Shown one piece after another: positions 27,718 to 37,560 of a stretch of 64,000 bases of DNA. The stretch lies in NCBI GenBank assembly GCA_030834695.1, contig JAUQXK010000116.1, positions 42,487-106,486 of the forward strand. Direction: 5' to 3'. The position numbers and the translations under genes were made by a program. Numbering within the stretch: position 1 is the first letter of the stretch; each line of letters begins with the position of its first letter. Below the pieces are notes generated by a model. That model did not search any database. It saw nothing but the letters and a program-made list of their open reading frames with translations, and was not told where the DNA came from. This DNA is from Desulfobacterales bacterium (GTDB lineage Bacteria; Desulfobacterota; Desulfobacteria; Desulfobacterales; SpSt-501).

Positions 27718-28638
27718 GTGGGCCGTTACTTTCTCAAGCGTCTCCTGCAGGGTGGCGGGGTGATCATAGGGGTCACCGTGCTGGTTTTTGTCGTGACCCG
27801 CCTGGTGGGCGATCCCGTCAAAGTCATGCTGCCCCTCGAGGCCACCGCCGAGCAGCGCGCGGAATTTGAAAAACAGCTCGGCCTGGATCGTCCCATCCAT
27901 GTCCAGTTCGTGGATTTCATGGGGGGCCTTACCCGGCTCGACTTCGGGGATTCCCTCTGGCAGCGCCGGCCGGCCATGCGGATCGTTTTCGAAAAGCTGC
28001 CGCTGACTTTGGAACTGGCCTTCATGGGCATCGGGCTGGCTTTTTTCCTGTCGATCCCCCTCGGAATCATCGCAGCGCTTCGGCCGGGAGGCGCCTCCGA
28101 CCGCAGCACGGTTTTCCTAAGCCTCATCGGGCTCTCGGTGCCGCAGTTCTGGCTGGGGCTGCTTCTGATCGTCGTGTTTGCGGTTCAACTCGGCTGGCTG
28201 CCGACCTCCGGCGTGGACACGCCGGCCCATCTCATCATGCCCACCATTACCATGGCGCTGCCCGCCCTGGCACGACTGGTGATGATCGTACGCTCCTCCA
28301 TGATCGACGAATTAAACCAGCAATACGTCCGGACCTGCTTCGCCAAGGGGATTTCTTTTTACCGGGTGGTCGGCGTGCATGCTTTGCGCAACGCCGCGCT
28401 GCCGGTCGTCACCCTGTGCGGTTGGGAGCTCATCCGGGCGGTGGCCGGCTACTCGGTGGTGGTGGAAACGGTTTTCGCCTGGCCGGGGCTTGGGCTGACC
28501 GCCATTCAGGCCATCGAACGCGAGGATTTGATTCTGCTGCAGGCCATCGTCTTCACCGTGGCCGTTCTGGTGGTGCTGATCAACATCCTGATGGACGTGG
28601 CCTATAAAGCCATCGATCCACGGCTGAAGCTTGCGTGA
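27718..28638 (+). CDS. ABC transporter permease, DppB-like
   Basis: 306 residues from GTG 27718, which sits in a purine-rich GAGGGG context six nt after the binding-protein gene. It is a six-TM permease of the DppB type: MGRYFLKRLLQGGGVIIGVT start, FGDSLWQ, SVPQFWLGLLL, then the EAA loop YVRTCFAKGISFYRVVGVHA. It forms the channel with the DppC-like subunit. Confidence 0.93.
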   Translation: MGRYFLKRLLQGGGVIIGVTVLVFVVTRLVGDPVKVMLPLEATAEQRAEFEKQLGLDRPIHVQFVDFMGGLTRLDFGDSLWQRRPAMRIVFEKLPLTLELAFMGIGLAFFLSIPLGIIAALRPGGASDRSTVFLSLIGLSVPQFWLGLLLIVVFAVQLGWLPTSGVDTPAHLIMPTITMALPALARLVMIVRSSMIDELNQQYVRTCFAKGISFYRVVGVHALRNAALPVVTLCGWELIRAVAGYSVVVETVFAWPGLGLTAIQAIEREDLILLQAIVFTVAVLVVLINILMDVAYKAIDPRLKLA

Positions 28639-28640
28639 CC

Positions 28641-29609
28641 ATGACCGTTGCCGCCTCCCATCGACGCGAAGCGCCAGACGGCCGAATGAAATCCCTGCTC
28701 GATGAGCTCTGGCGGGACAAGGCGGGGTCCACCGGAATCGTTATGGTCGTGGCCCTGATTCTCATGGCCGCCGCCGCCCCGTTGATCGCTCCCTATTCCC
28801 CGACGACACAGGATCTTCGGGCGCGCCTCGCCCCGCCGGTCTGGGAAGACAACGGAAGCTGGAAACACATCCTGGGCACGGATCATTTGGGCCGCGACGT
28901 GTTGTCGCGGGTGATCCACGGCTCGCGCGTCTCTCTCACCGTGGGTGCCGCGGTCGTTCTGATCGCCGGGACGTTCGGGGTGATCCTCGGGCTCGTCGCC
29001 GGCTACCGCGGCGGCCGTACGGACAGCTTTATCATGCGCTGGATCGACACCCAGGTGGCCTTTCCGGGGTTGCTGATCGCCTTGATCATTCTGGCGGTCA
29101 TCGGTCCCAGCATGCTGACCGTGGTCCTGGTGCTATCGCTGAACGGCTGGATGGTGTACGGCCGCTTGACCCGGGGCGCCGTGCTCTCGGTCCGGCAGAC
29201 CGCCTATGTGGAAGCCGCCGAGATGGTCGGCTGCAGCTCCGTGCGGGTCGTTTTCCGCCACATTCTTCCCAATCTGACCTCGCCGCTGCTGACCCTGGCC
29301 ATTCTCGAATTTGCGCGCATCGTCCTGGCCGAGGCCGCGCTCTCTTTTTTGGGAATGGGCATTCAGCCGCCGGCGACGTCCTGGGGTTTGGATGTGGCGA
29401 CCGGCAAGAACTACATGTTCCGCGCCTGGTGGCTGGTGACGTTTCCGGGCGTCGCCATTTCCATCACGGTTCTGGCCGTCAATTTGGTGGCGAGCTGGAT
29501 GCGCTTGATTTCGGACCCCCAGGAGCGTGAGAAACAGTTCGCGCGCCAGATGCGCGCTCTGCGCAAGAAGCATGCGCCGCAAGGGCTTCAGGAGACGCCT
29601 TCGTTATGA
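28641..29609 (+). CDS. ABC transporter permease, DppC-like
   Basis: 322 residues. The ATG at 28641 directly follows the dppB stop; a GTG at 28635 in frame is less likely. It is a DppC-type permease: [20 protein letters not shown] (about 83-102), [23 protein letters not shown] loop and [17 protein letters not shown] near the end. It overlaps the next gene by 4 nt (ATGA). Confidence 0.93.
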   Translation: MTVAASHRREAPDGRMKSLLDELWRDKAGSTGIVMVVALILMAAAAPLIAPYSPTTQDLRARLAPPVWEDNGSWKHILGTDHLGRDVLSRVIHGSRVSLTVGAAVVLIAGTFGVILGLVAGYRGGRTDSFIMRWIDTQVAFPGLLIALIILAVIGPSMLTVVLVLSLNGWMVYGRLTRGAVLSVRQTAYVEAAEMVGCSSVRVVFRHILPNLTSPLLTLAILEFARIVLAEAALSFLGMGIQPPATSWGLDVATGKNYMFRAWWLVTFPGVAISITVLAVNLVASWMRLISDPQEREKQFARQMRALRKKHAPQGLQETPSL

Positions 29610-30595
29610 CGCCACCCCAGGAGCCCGCGTTGCTCGAAATCGACGGCCTGGTGGTTCATTTCACCACTCGGCATGGCGTCGTTCAGGGAGTCCGCGGTGT
29701 CCATCTCGTCGTCCGACCGGGAGAAACCCTGGGGATCGTGGGCGAGTCCGGATCGGGCAAGAGCGTCACCGTCCAGTCCGTCATGGGGCTGATCAACGTC
29801 CCCGGCGAGATCATCAGCGGCGACATCCGCTGGAAGGGCCGATCGCTGCTGGGTCCGGCCGGCCGTGCTTATATGGAATCGGTGCGGGGCCGGGAGATAA
29901 CCATGGTCTTCCAGGATCCGATGACCTCGCTCGACCCGCTTTTCACGATCGGTACTCAAATCACCGAGGTCCTGCGGCACCACCTGGGCATGGGCCGGAA
30001 ACAGGCCCGCGCCAGGGCCGGCGAGCTCCTGGCGCGGGTGGACATCAATGCGCCCGAGAAGCGTCTGAGCCAGTATCCGCACGAACTGTCCGGCGGCATG
30101 CGCCAGCGGGCGATGATCGCGATGGCGCTGGCCTGCGAGCCGCAGCTGCTGATCGCCGACGAACCGACCACGGCGCTCGACGTCACCATCCAGGCCCAGA
30201 TTCTCGAACTATTAGCCGGACTTCAGGACCGGCTCAAGCTGTCCGTCATCCTGATCACCCACGACCTGGGGGTCATCGCCCAGATGTGTCACCGGGTGGC
30301 GGTAATGTATGCCGGCAAAGTCGTCGAGGTGGGTCTGGCTGAAGACATCTTCGAGCGGCCGGTCCATCCTTATACGCAAGGGCTTCTAAGGGCTACCCCG
30401 CGGCCGGACGAGGTCAGCGAGCGCATGGTCGCGATCGAGGGGCTGCCTCCCAATCTGATCGCCCCGCCGCAAGGCTGCGCCTTTGTGTCGCGCTGCAACT
30501 GCGCCGGCCAAAACTGCTGCATGCAGCCGGAGATGATCTCCTATGACGAGGACCGCATGGTGTCGTGCTGGTGCGCCGGGCAGCAACAACCATGA
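29606..30595 (+). CDS. Oligopeptide-type ABC ATPase, DppD-like
   Basis: 329 residues with Walker [11 protein letters not shown] (about 46-55), signature LSGGMRQR (about 160), Walker B LLIADEP (about 181), and the C-terminal cysteine-bearing oligopeptide tail ([14 protein letters not shown], about 291-304) that in DppD relatives binds an Fe-S cluster. It overlaps the DppC-like gene by 4 nt. Confidence 0.93.
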   Translation: MTPPQEPALLEIDGLVVHFTTRHGVVQGVRGVHLVVRPGETLGIVGESGSGKSVTVQSVMGLINVPGEIISGDIRWKGRSLLGPAGRAYMESVRGREITMVFQDPMTSLDPLFTIGTQITEVLRHHLGMGRKQARARAGELLARVDINAPEKRLSQYPHELSGGMRQRAMIAMALACEPQLLIADEPTTALDVTIQAQILELLAGLQDRLKLSVILITHDLGVIAQMCHRVAVMYAGKVVEVGLAEDIFERPVHPYTQGLLRATPRPDEVSERMVAIEGLPPNLIAPPQGCAFVSRCNCAGQNCCMQPEMISYDEDRMVSCWCAGQQQP

Positions 30596-30599
30596 TGAA

Positions 30600-30655
30600 T
30601 GAATCCGAGATTCGAATATCGAAATCCGAAACAAATCCGAAACTCCAATGAGGCA
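30600..30655 (+). repeat. Low-complexity CGAAATCCGAAAC-type intergenic repeat
   Basis: Tandem variants of 'cgaaatccgaaacaaatcc' lie between the DppD- and DppF-like genes, in a 134-nt gap that interrupts an otherwise tightly packed operon. The pattern has the look of a dispersed intergenic repeat; a palindrome AAAACCGGTTTT follows it. Confidence 0.45.
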
Positions 30656-30729
30656 ATTTCAAAACCGGTTTTGGACATTGTAATACTCTGATTGCGTGCT
30701 TTGATTTTTTCGGCAGGTCATTAAAAAAA

Positions 30730-31743
30730 GTGGCGTCTGTTCTAGAAAATCGAGATAAAGCGAAAGAAAGCGGTCCACTGGTCCAGGTGCAGGGATTGAC
30801 CGTGCGTTTCGATGCGGGTCGCAGCGGGTTCTGGGGCCAGCACCGCATGCAGGTCCACGCGGTGGAGGATGTGTCGTTTGCAATCATGTCCGGCGAGACG
30901 CTGGGACTGGTTGGCGAGTCCGGGTCCGGCAAGAGCACTACCGGCCGCGCCATTCTTCGACGGGTGCCGTTATCGGAAGGCCGCATCTTTTTCAAGGGGT
31001 GTGACATCACCCACGCAACGGCCAGTGCCCTACGGCCCCTGCGCCGCCACATGCAACTTGTCTTCCAAGACCCATACGCCAGCTTGAACCCTCGCATGCG
31101 CATCCGCGACATCGTTGCCGAGCCACTGGTGGTTCACGGCATGGCCGCAAGCTCGCGTGCGGCCGAGGCAAAGGTGATCGAGCTGCTGCACCGCGTGGGG
31201 CTGCCGCCGGATGCCGGCCGCCGCTATCCGCATGCATTCAGCGGCGGGCAGCGTCAGCGCGTGGGGATCGCCCGGGCGCTCGCCCTGAATCCCGAATTCA
31301 TCGTCGCCGATGAGCCCGTCTCAGCCCTGGATGTGTCGATCCGCGCGCAAATCGTGAATCTGCTGCAGGATCTGCAGAAGGATCTCGGCATCGCTTACCT
31401 TTTCATCGCCCACGATCTGGCGGTGGTGCGGCACATCTCGCAACGCATCGCCATCATGTATGCGGGCAAGATTGTAGAGCTTGCCGGACGCACGGAGATA
31501 TACGCCAAACCGCTCCACCCGTATACCCAGGCGCTGCTTTCAGCGGTGCCGGTACCCGACCCGAAAATCCAGCGGGTCCGCCGCCGGACCACTCATGCCG
31601 GCGAGCCGCCGAACCCGTTGGATCCTCCGCCGGGGTGTCGTTTCCAAAGCCGCTGCCCCCACCGCACGGGCCAATGCCGGCTGCACCCCCCGCCCCTGGA
31701 GGACCGGGGAGGCGGGCACTTCGTGGCCTGCTGGAACGTTTGA
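30730..31743 (+). CDS. Oligopeptide-type ABC ATPase, DppF-like
   Basis: 337 residues from GTG 30730; the ribosome-binding site is weak. Walker [11 protein letters not shown] is near residue 63, signature FSGGQRQR near 174, Walker B FIVADEP near 193, H-loop IAHDL near 228. The C-terminal [14 protein letters not shown] motif is the DppF-type cysteine tail. It completes the importer and is convergent with the FAD oxidoreductase gene after five nt. Confidence 0.92.
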   Translation: MASVLENRDKAKESGPLVQVQGLTVRFDAGRSGFWGQHRMQVHAVEDVSFAIMSGETLGLVGESGSGKSTTGRAILRRVPLSEGRIFFKGCDITHATASALRPLRRHMQLVFQDPYASLNPRMRIRDIVAEPLVVHGMAASSRAAEAKVIELLHRVGLPPDAGRRYPHAFSGGQRQRVGIARALALNPEFIVADEPVSALDVSIRAQIVNLLQDLQKDLGIAYLFIAHDLAVVRHISQRIAIMYAGKIVELAGRTEIYAKPLHPYTQALLSAVPVPDPKIQRVRRRTTHAGEPPNPLDPPPGCRFQSRCPHRTGQCRLHPPPLEDRGGGHFVACWNV

Positions 31744-31748
31744 AGAAG

Positions 31749-33026
31749 TCAGCGCGCTGCGAAGGCGCCGGAAAGGCCGGCGGCACCCACCCGCTGTTCG
31801 ATCTGCTTCCGATCGAGGGTATACAACCCCTTGGCTTTCATCCGTTCGAAATAGACCGAGCCCGAGAAAGTGTATTTCAGGCTGAGGATGCCCTCCTCGC
31901 GCATCTGCCTGCGAACGAAACAGATGGCATCGCCGACCGCCAGTGCATCCGGAAGCGCCAGAAGCTTTTCGCCGCGTATCGACTTCACGGCGTTGTAGCC
32001 GGCGAGGGCGCCCGTACAGATGGCCTCGGTGTGGCCCACCAGGAGGCCGGCCTTCTCTCCTCCGCAGAACAAGTTGGCGACGCCCTCGACCTTTAGGGCG
32101 TCATCGCGGGGCGCCATGCCCACGTAGCGGATCGAGTTGCCGATTCCGCCGGCGTAAGGATCTTCATAGCGCGCGTTCTCGAACCCGGGGATGGCCCGCA
32201 ACAGGTCGAGCGGAAAAAACGGGGTCATGAGCTTGGCATGGCCCGTGTCGAGCAGGATGATGTTTTCCTCGAATTCGGGGATTGCATACTGCTGACAGCA
32301 CTTGAGGGCCAGCTTGCCTTTCAGCACTTTCGAGGGCGGAAGCGGGACCACCGCCACTCCTTTTTGATCAAGGGCGGCGACGATCTGGGGGTCGAGGGAT
32401 TCCTTCAGAAGCTTGCAGGAGCCGCTCATGGCGCCGATCTGGTCGCCCTTGCGGCCAACCATCTCCTTGACGCCCGCCTTGGCGGTTACGCTCACCCGCC
32501 CTCCGAACGAGTGGCAGCGCAGAACGCACATGGCGCAGCCGTTGCCGTATTTGTTGCAGTTCGCCGGCCCGCCGGCGGTGCCGGTGGCGTCGATAAACGC
32601 ATCGCCGGCATGCCTTAGAGACGCCTCATTCTGCCTGGCGAGAACCGCCCGGATGGCGCCATCCGCCATCTCGACATCTGTTACGCGGGTCTGGCACTGG
32701 ATCGAAACTCCCTTGGAAAGAAGGAAGCTCCGTACCATGGGTTCCATGCGCGCCACGCTGTAAAGATTGGAATGCCGATGGCCCGGGAAATCGACCTCCC
32801 GGTGCAGGCTGTTCCGATCGGCCAGTTCGAAGAGTTCGCCCGCGCCCATGGCGATCATTTCCTCCGCGGCCGTGAACCGGCCGTTGTTGCGCATGATGCC
32901 ACCGACCAGACCCGTTCCCAGCAGCATGTCGGTGCGTTCGATCAATACAACCTCTGCGTCCTGGTTGCGGGCGACCAGGGCCGCCGCGCAGCCGGACCAC
33001 CCGCCGCCGATGACGATAACTTTCAT
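31749..33026 (-). CDS. FAD-dependent oxidoreductase with cysteine cluster
   Basis: 425 residues. The start MKVIVIGGGWSGCAAA (33026) holds the FAD-binding Rossmann GxGxxG-like motif, behind GGAGA. A second dinucleotide region is FIDATGTAGGPANCNKYGNG (about 160). Just after it lies CAMCVLRC, a possible Fe-S or redox-active site. The C-terminal GVANLFCGGEKAGLLVGHTEA is the usual FAD-domain closing motif. It belongs to the PF12831-like group of FAD proteins; substrate unknown. It overlaps recX by 4 nt (ATGA). Confidence 0.82.
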   Translation of the reverse strand: MKVIVIGGGWSGCAAALVARNQDAEVVLIERTDMLLGTGLVGGIMRNNGRFTAAEEMIAMGAGELFELADRNSLHREVDFPGHRHSNLYSVARMEPMVRSFLLSKGVSIQCQTRVTDVEMADGAIRAVLARQNEASLRHAGDAFIDATGTAGGPANCNKYGNGCAMCVLRCHSFGGRVSVTAKAGVKEMVGRKGDQIGAMSGSCKLLKESLDPQIVAALDQKGVAVVPLPPSKVLKGKLALKCCQQYAIPEFEENIILLDTGHAKLMTPFFPLDLLRAIPGFENARYEDPYAGGIGNSIRYVGMAPRDDALKVEGVANLFCGGEKAGLLVGHTEAICTGALAGYNAVKSIRGEKLLALPDALAVGDAICFVRRQMREEGILSLKYTFSGSVYFERMKAKGLYTLDRKQIEQRVGAAGLSGAFAAR

Positions 33027-33499
33027 GGGTGCATCTCCTTCAGCGTTTCGACAATCATTGAATCCGAAAAGCCCCGGGAGCGCAGGAATCGCTGAAGCCG
33101 GAGCATTTTGTTCCGGGGGTCCGCCTGATTGGACAAAGTTTTCCACTTCTTTTCAGCAACTTGCCTGACAAGCAAGCGCTCTTCAGGCGGGCTCACACCG
33201 GCAAGCAACTGCGCTTCGACCTGCTCCCCCTCCAGGCCCCGTTTCTGCAACTCGTGGCGGATGCGGCGCAAACCCATTCCCCGACGTTTCATCCGGTCGA
33301 TCAGTTGGCGGGCTACGCGCTGATCATTCAGGTAGTCCATCCGGCCGCATTCAGCAACGACCTGCTGAACCATTTCTTCCGCATAACCGCGTCGATCTAA
33401 TTTCTGGATCAGTTCAACGACCGAGTGATCGCGCCGCGCAAGGATCCTCAAGGCGCTGGCCATGACATGGCGGTAGGTCGTGTCGCCGGAGTCTTTCAT
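33023..33499 (-). CDS. recX: Regulatory protein RecX
   Basis: About 158 residues, the usual length. RecX helices are recognisable: ALRILARRDHSVVELIQKL (about 14-32), YLNDQRVARQLIDRMKRRGMG (in part) and the C-terminal FLRSRGFSDSMIVETLKE. It inhibits RecA filament growth. recA is not in the window; instead it is coupled to the FAD oxidoreductase gene. ATG 33499 is preferred over GTG 33505. Confidence 0.9.
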   Translation of the reverse strand: MKDSGDTTYRHVMASALRILARRDHSVVELIQKLDRRGYAEEMVQQVVAECGRMDYLNDQRVARQLIDRMKRRGMGLRRIRHELQKRGLEGEQVEAQLLAGVSPPEERLLVRQVAEKKWKTLSNQADPRNKMLRLQRFLRSRGFSDSMIVETLKEMHP

Positions 33500-33690
33500 A
33501 GTCACTATCCGGAGGTGTTTCGGATTTGGCGCTCGGTTGGGGATACAGTTGCATCGGGCTTGCTCGGGCCGGGCCGCCGTTCCGTTAATAGAGCCGTTTA
33601 GCGAAAAACCGGCTTTATGGCAAGCAGACAGGTTTTTCTGATATGGCTTAGCTCGGTTTTTGGAAAATGCGAAAAATTATGAAAAAAAGC

Positions 33691-33717
33691 TAAAGTTGAT
33701 TGGAAAGGCGCCGATAA
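33691..33717 (+). promoter_or_regulatory. Consensus sigma-28 (FliA) promoter of flgM
   Basis: TAAA (33691-33694), exactly 15 nt, then GCCGATAA (33710-33717): an exact match to the E. coli FliA consensus. It lies 104 nt upstream of the flgM ATG. The rest of the 33500-33821 gap holds no gene that I can see. Confidence 0.8.
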
Positions 33718-33821
33718 TACCATCAAACGGGGCGGATGTTTGACAGTGAAAACGGACTCTGTTAGCTTTTAAGCACACTACCGGCCGACTTGGCTATGGT
33801 GAGCAGGTAAGGAGCAAAAAA

Positions 33822-34136
33822 ATGGAAATTTCTCCAAAAAATAAAGCGGATATGGTTGGAGCCTATGTAAACCAAGTTCAGGCGAAACCCAAGACCGAAG
33901 ATATCGCCGAAAAGGATTCGCAGCAGCAGGCGATCACGGCGGATCGGGTGATCATTTCAGATACCGCCAAGCGGATTCAGGAGGCCCGCATCCAACTCGA
34001 GTCAATTCCTGATACAAGATCCGAGAAAGTTACCGAGATTAAGCGAAGCATTCAAGATGGTACGTACAAGATTGAGCCGGATAAAATTGCAGATAAAATG
34101 ATCCGTGAATCCCTGTTGAACGATTTGTTCAAATAA
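33822..34136 (+). CDS. flgM: Anti-sigma-28 factor FlgM
   Basis: 104 residues. A disordered, polar N-terminus precedes the conserved C-terminal sigma-binding helices: DRVIISDTAKRIQEA (about 42-56), then RSEKVTEIKRSIQDGTYKI and DKIADKMIRESLLNDLF at the end. FlgM holds FliA inactive until hook completion and is then exported. AAGGAG precedes the ATG. Monocistronic, with a sigma-28 promoter and a strong terminator. Confidence 0.93.
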   Translation: MEISPKNKADMVGAYVNQVQAKPKTEDIAEKDSQQQAITADRVIISDTAKRIQEARIQLESIPDTRSEKVTEIKRSIQDGTYKIEPDKIADKMIRESLLNDLFK

Positions 34137-34148
34137 TCTAGATAGATA

Positions 34149-34199
34149 AAAAATCGAAAGGCGGAGCGGGATAAGTCCCGAATCCGCCTTTCGATTTTT
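34149..34199. terminator. Bidirectional intrinsic terminator after flgM
   Basis: A perfect 17-bp inverted repeat (aaaaatcgaaaggcgga / tccgcctttcgattttt) with a 17-nt loop that itself contains a small CGGGA/TCCCG hairpin. A/T runs on both sides serve flgM and the convergent gene downstream. Confidence 0.85.
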
Positions 34200-34233
34200 G
34201 GGGGCCCATACCGACCCAAGTGGATGATATCGC

Positions 34234-34554
34234 TCACGCCTCCGTGCCGGTGAATTGAAACATGGATTTTCCGCCGCCACCCTCCCGGCCTGACTTCTGG
34301 TTTTCGCTGGAATAGATTAGGTTTTCACCCTTCTGGGTGAGCCTGAGGTTAAGGTTGGGGCCCTCGACATTCTGAACGATTTCCATCGATATGAGTTCCT
34401 GAATAGCCTTTTTAAACAGTTTTTTTTCTTCTGAGTTGAGTTTTTTCAAATAAATTAGCTCTAACCAATGCGGCGGAAGAATATCTTCGTTCTCCGCGTT
34501 GAGCGTCCTGAACTTGTCCAGCAGGTCTCGCTTGATGGTTTTTTTATCCTTCAT
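34234..34554 (-). CDS. Hypothetical protein
   Basis: 106 residues, not recognised. It is acidic-basic mixed and mostly helical (KRDLLDKFRTLNAENEDILPP, KKLNSEEKKLFKKAIQELIS), then a strand-turn-strand GPNLNLRLTQKGENLIYS that looks like a winged-helix wing, and a disordered glycine tail (REGGGGKS). A small winged-helix protein is possible. Convergent with flgM, sharing its terminator; upstream lies sppA on the same strand. Confidence 0.55.
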   Translation of the reverse strand: MKDKKTIKRDLLDKFRTLNAENEDILPPHWLELIYLKKLNSEEKKLFKKAIQELISMEIVQNVEGPNLNLRLTQKGENLIYSSENQKSGREGGGGKSMFQFTGTEA

Positions 34555-34646
34555 TACCGCTTCCTCCGTCAGCGCCCTATATCAAATGAGTTGTCGTTTG
34601 TTAACGGACCAGAATACAATGTTAATGTTAACCCAGCGTAAAGTTT

Positions 34647-36491
34647 TCAAAAGGCTTGGCAATTCATGCAATAGGCGTAGATCCCCTTGGGATCGTTGAA
34701 CTTCATGATGTCGTCCCAGAACGATTCCGACACCAATTTCAGAACCGCAGGCGGGTTTGGTGCGACCCTCGCGATGGTAGCTCGGACCAGTCCGGCGAAA
34801 AGCTCATTGAATTGTTTCAGCAAGCGTTCCCGGCGGGTAAGCGGCTGTTGAAGATAATCGATGGTATATTTTTCCAGACCGGCTTTTTGTGCTGCTGACA
34901 CAATGGCTTCGTCTAAGCTGCCGAGCCGGTCCACCAGGCCGAGATCTCGAGCGGTTTGCCCGGCCCAGACCCGTCCTTCCGCGATGCGCTCGACGGTGTC
35001 CGGGTTCATTTTGCGTCCCTCTGCCACTCTGGACAAAAAGGTCCTGTAGCTCTGGCTCATGAGCTGAGTGAGCGCTTCCGCCATGGCAACATTCATGGGG
35101 CGGCTGGGATTAAAGGCGTCGGCCAGCGGGGTAGTGCCGATGCCGTCATTGAAGACGCCAACCGTTTCCAGGCTCCGTTCAAAGGTCGGAAACGCACTGA
35201 AGATTCCGATCGAACCGGTCACGGTTGTGGGGGCGGCCCAGATCTCTTCTGCTCCCGATGCGATCCAGTAGCCACCGGATGCGGCCACCGACCCCATCGA
35301 AACCACCAAAGGCTTGCCCGCCAGCCTAACCTGTTCGATTTCACGCCGGATGGTATCAGAAGCAAACGCGCTGCCTCCCGGGCTATCGATGCGGAGCACG
35401 ACGGAGCGAATGGATTCGTCCTTGCGCGCCTGCCGGATCAGGGACGCGAGTGAACTGCTTCCGATTTTGCCGGCCGGTTGCGTGCCGTCGAGGATCACGC
35501 CCTGGGCCACGATAACGCCCACTTTGGGACCCGGCTCGCCGCTTTTGCGGTCAGGCCGGACCGCCTTAAGGTAGTCATGGAAGCGGATCTGGCGGAAGGT
35601 GCGCTTGGCGGGGTCCTCGCCAGCCAGTTCGATCAACTCCTGCCGCACGTCCTCGCCAGTCTTCAGCTCATCGACCAGCCTGAACGCCAGGGCGAGTCGG
35701 GCCGCATCTCCCGCATGATCCGCCAGGCGTTCGGGAAAATGGTTGGTGTAATCGTCGAGGGTTTCCGGATCGATGCCTCTGCCGTCGGCCACACCCGCCT
35801 TGAAGGAGGCCCACAACACCTCCAACAAAGCGGAGCTGGCTTCCCGGTCGAATTCAGACATGTTGTTGCGCATGAACGGCTCCAGGGCGGACTTGTAGGT
35901 TCCGACCCGGAACACGTGAAGCTGAACCAGGAGCTTGTCGAGAGCTGCTTTATAGTAGTTCTGGTATATTCCGAAGCCGGTCAGCAACACGCCTCCCATC
36001 GGATTCAAGTAGATCCGATCGGAATGGGCGGCCAGGAAATAAGCTCTCTGCGTGTAGATGTCGGCGGCGGCGATCACGGGTTTTCCCGATTGGCGGAAAC
36101 GCTTGATGGCGGCACCCACATCCTGCAGTTTGCTCAAACCGGCGCTCGATAGATTGCTCAGGTCCAACAGAACCGCCTTGATACGGTCGTCCCCCTTGGA
36201 CAGGTCCAGAGCATCGACGATATCCTGAAGAACGGTCTCGGCTGCAATGTCTTCTCCCAGCAGCTCGTTGGATAGAATGCCTTCCGAACGCTGTTCAACA
36301 AGAACACCCGCTGGTGACAGGACCAGCACTGCGCTTTCAGGAAGGCTGTCGCGCCGGTCCGTCACGATCAGCGCCGACAGGAACACGATCACGGCGATGA
36401 AAGCGATATTGCCCGCCAACCTCCTACAAAAACTTATAAGATTCCACAGGTTGGCGAACAACCGACCGACTATCTTCACGAGTGTTTTCAT
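34647..36491 (-). CDS. sppA: Signal peptide peptidase SppA, 67K type
   Basis: 614 residues, the long two-domain form. An N-terminal membrane anchor (about 22-43) precedes two tandem crotonase-fold halves. The catalytic lysine is expected in the first half near VGTYKSALEPF (about 190); the serine is in SMGSVAASGGYWIAS (about 393-407). RIDSPGGSA (about 362) is the oxyanion loop. It digests leftover signal peptides in the inner membrane. Start MKTLVKI at 36491. Confidence 0.93.
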   Translation of the reverse strand: MKTLVKIVGRLFANLWNLISFCRRLAGNIAFIAVIVFLSALIVTDRRDSLPESAVLVLSPAGVLVEQRSEGILSNELLGEDIAAETVLQDIVDALDLSKGDDRIKAVLLDLSNLSSAGLSKLQDVGAAIKRFRQSGKPVIAAADIYTQRAYFLAAHSDRIYLNPMGGVLLTGFGIYQNYYKAALDKLLVQLHVFRVGTYKSALEPFMRNNMSEFDREASSALLEVLWASFKAGVADGRGIDPETLDDYTNHFPERLADHAGDAARLALAFRLVDELKTGEDVRQELIELAGEDPAKRTFRQIRFHDYLKAVRPDRKSGEPGPKVGVIVAQGVILDGTQPAGKIGSSSLASLIRQARKDESIRSVVLRIDSPGGSAFASDTIRREIEQVRLAGKPLVVSMGSVAASGGYWIASGAEEIWAAPTTVTGSIGIFSAFPTFERSLETVGVFNDGIGTTPLADAFNPSRPMNVAMAEALTQLMSQSYRTFLSRVAEGRKMNPDTVERIAEGRVWAGQTARDLGLVDRLGSLDEAIVSAAQKAGLEKYTIDYLQQPLTRRERLLKQFNELFAGLVRATIARVAPNPPAVLKLVSESFWDDIMKFNDPKGIYAYCMNCQAF

Positions 36492-36561
36492 TATTGAATT
36501 TACAGTAGGCGTTCGTACATGGCTCTGTTTGGCTACACACAATCCTAATTTTTAAACCGGA

Positions 36562-36589
36562 AATATAAGGCTTAAGTTTTATTTGTAAA
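36562..36589 (-). promoter_or_regulatory. Promoter of sppA
   Basis: On the minus strand TTTACA (36589-36584), 16 nt, TATATT (36567-36562), 70 nt before the sppA start in an AT-rich gap. Confidence 0.45.
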
Positions 36590-36674
36590 ATACAATTCCA
36601 GGTTTTGCTCCAAAAGAGCCGCGTTCCATCGCATACCCGCATTTACTTAAAGCTTAAATAGTAGCTTCATCCGG

Positions 36675-36703
36675 TTGACTCAGCCCCTTGGTTTTTTTAT
36701 TCT
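36675..36703 (+). promoter_or_regulatory. Promoter of mtgA
   Basis: TTGACT (36675-36680), 17 nt, TATTCT (36698-36703), 82 nt before the TTG start of mtgA. Confidence 0.55.
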
Positions 36704-36785
36704 AACATGGTGGCGGCACTTATAACTGGAAACCTAAAATGCCCACGTCGATCATCTTGCGAACAGGCAGAATGGGCCACCGGGT

Positions 36786-37520
36786 TTGAAAAAGATAATC
36801 TTTTTCATAATGTTACTGGCCATTCTCTTCGCAGGGGGAGCCGTTGTTTACATCTTCCTTTCCCTTCCCAGCATCAGCCACTTGAAAAGCCAAAACCCCT
36901 CGACGACTGCGCTAATCGAGCAGCGCCTCAGGGAAGCGCAGCGAGCCGGCAAAGTCCTGAGAGTTCGTCAGGTATGGGTCGGATTTGACGGCATTCCCGC
37001 ACTCCTCAAGGAATCGGTGCGTGTGGCTGAAGATGCCCGTTTCTACGAGCACGAAGGCATCGATTACGAAGAAATCAGCGAGGCTGTGAAAAAGAACCTG
37101 GAGCAGGGCCGATGGGCGCGCGGAGCCAGCACCATTACCCAGCAGCTGGCCAAGAATCTTTACCTGTCAACCGAAAAAAGCCTTGTCCGAAAACTCAAAG
37201 AGTATTTTCTGGCCCTGCACATCGAGAAAGAATTGTCCAAAAACCGAATTTTTCACCTGTATTTGAACGTCATCGAGTTAGGTCCTGGAATTTTCGGCGT
37301 TGAAGCCGCCGCACGTTATTACTTTGGGAAAAGCGTGGGCCAACTGAGCCTGGAAGAAATCGTCCGGATGACGGCCGTGATACCGAAGCCGCTATTAGAG
37401 AGCCCGGTGCGCCCAAGCCGTTGGCTGAAGTGGAAAGCCCGCTGGATCCTGTCCATTCTTTACAAAACCGGGCATATCAGCGCCGATCAATACCACCGTG
37501 CCGGCAGTGGGCTTAAATGA
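36786..37520 (+). CDS. mtgA: Monofunctional biosynthetic peptidoglycan transglycosylase
   Basis: 244 residues from TTG 36786 (E. coli MtgA is about 242). One N-terminal membrane helix (about 4-24) and a GT51 domain with the catalytic glutamate in VAEDARFYEHEGIDY (about 79-93), RGASTITQQLAKNLYLS (about 115-131), LNVIELGPGIFGVEAAARYY and a KPLLESP end. It polymerises lipid II into glycan strands in the periplasm. It is followed by a strong hairpin. Confidence 0.93.
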   Translation: MKKIIFFIMLLAILFAGGAVVYIFLSLPSISHLKSQNPSTTALIEQRLREAQRAGKVLRVRQVWVGFDGIPALLKESVRVAEDARFYEHEGIDYEEISEAVKKNLEQGRWARGASTITQQLAKNLYLSTEKSLVRKLKEYFLALHIEKELSKNRIFHLYLNVIELGPGIFGVEAAARYYFGKSVGQLSLEEIVRMTAVIPKPLLESPVRPSRWLKWKARWILSILYKTGHISADQYHRAGSGLK

Positions 37521-37547
37521 CAAAAGGCCCTCTTCAGGGCCTTTTGT
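37520..37547. terminator. Intrinsic terminator between mtgA and hsp20
   Basis: A perfect 12-bp inverted repeat ACAAAAGGCCCT-CTTC-AGGGCCTTTTGT directly at the mtgA stop, usable in both directions for the two convergent genes. Confidence 0.8.
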
Positions 37548-37560
37548 GCGGGAGTTGACT

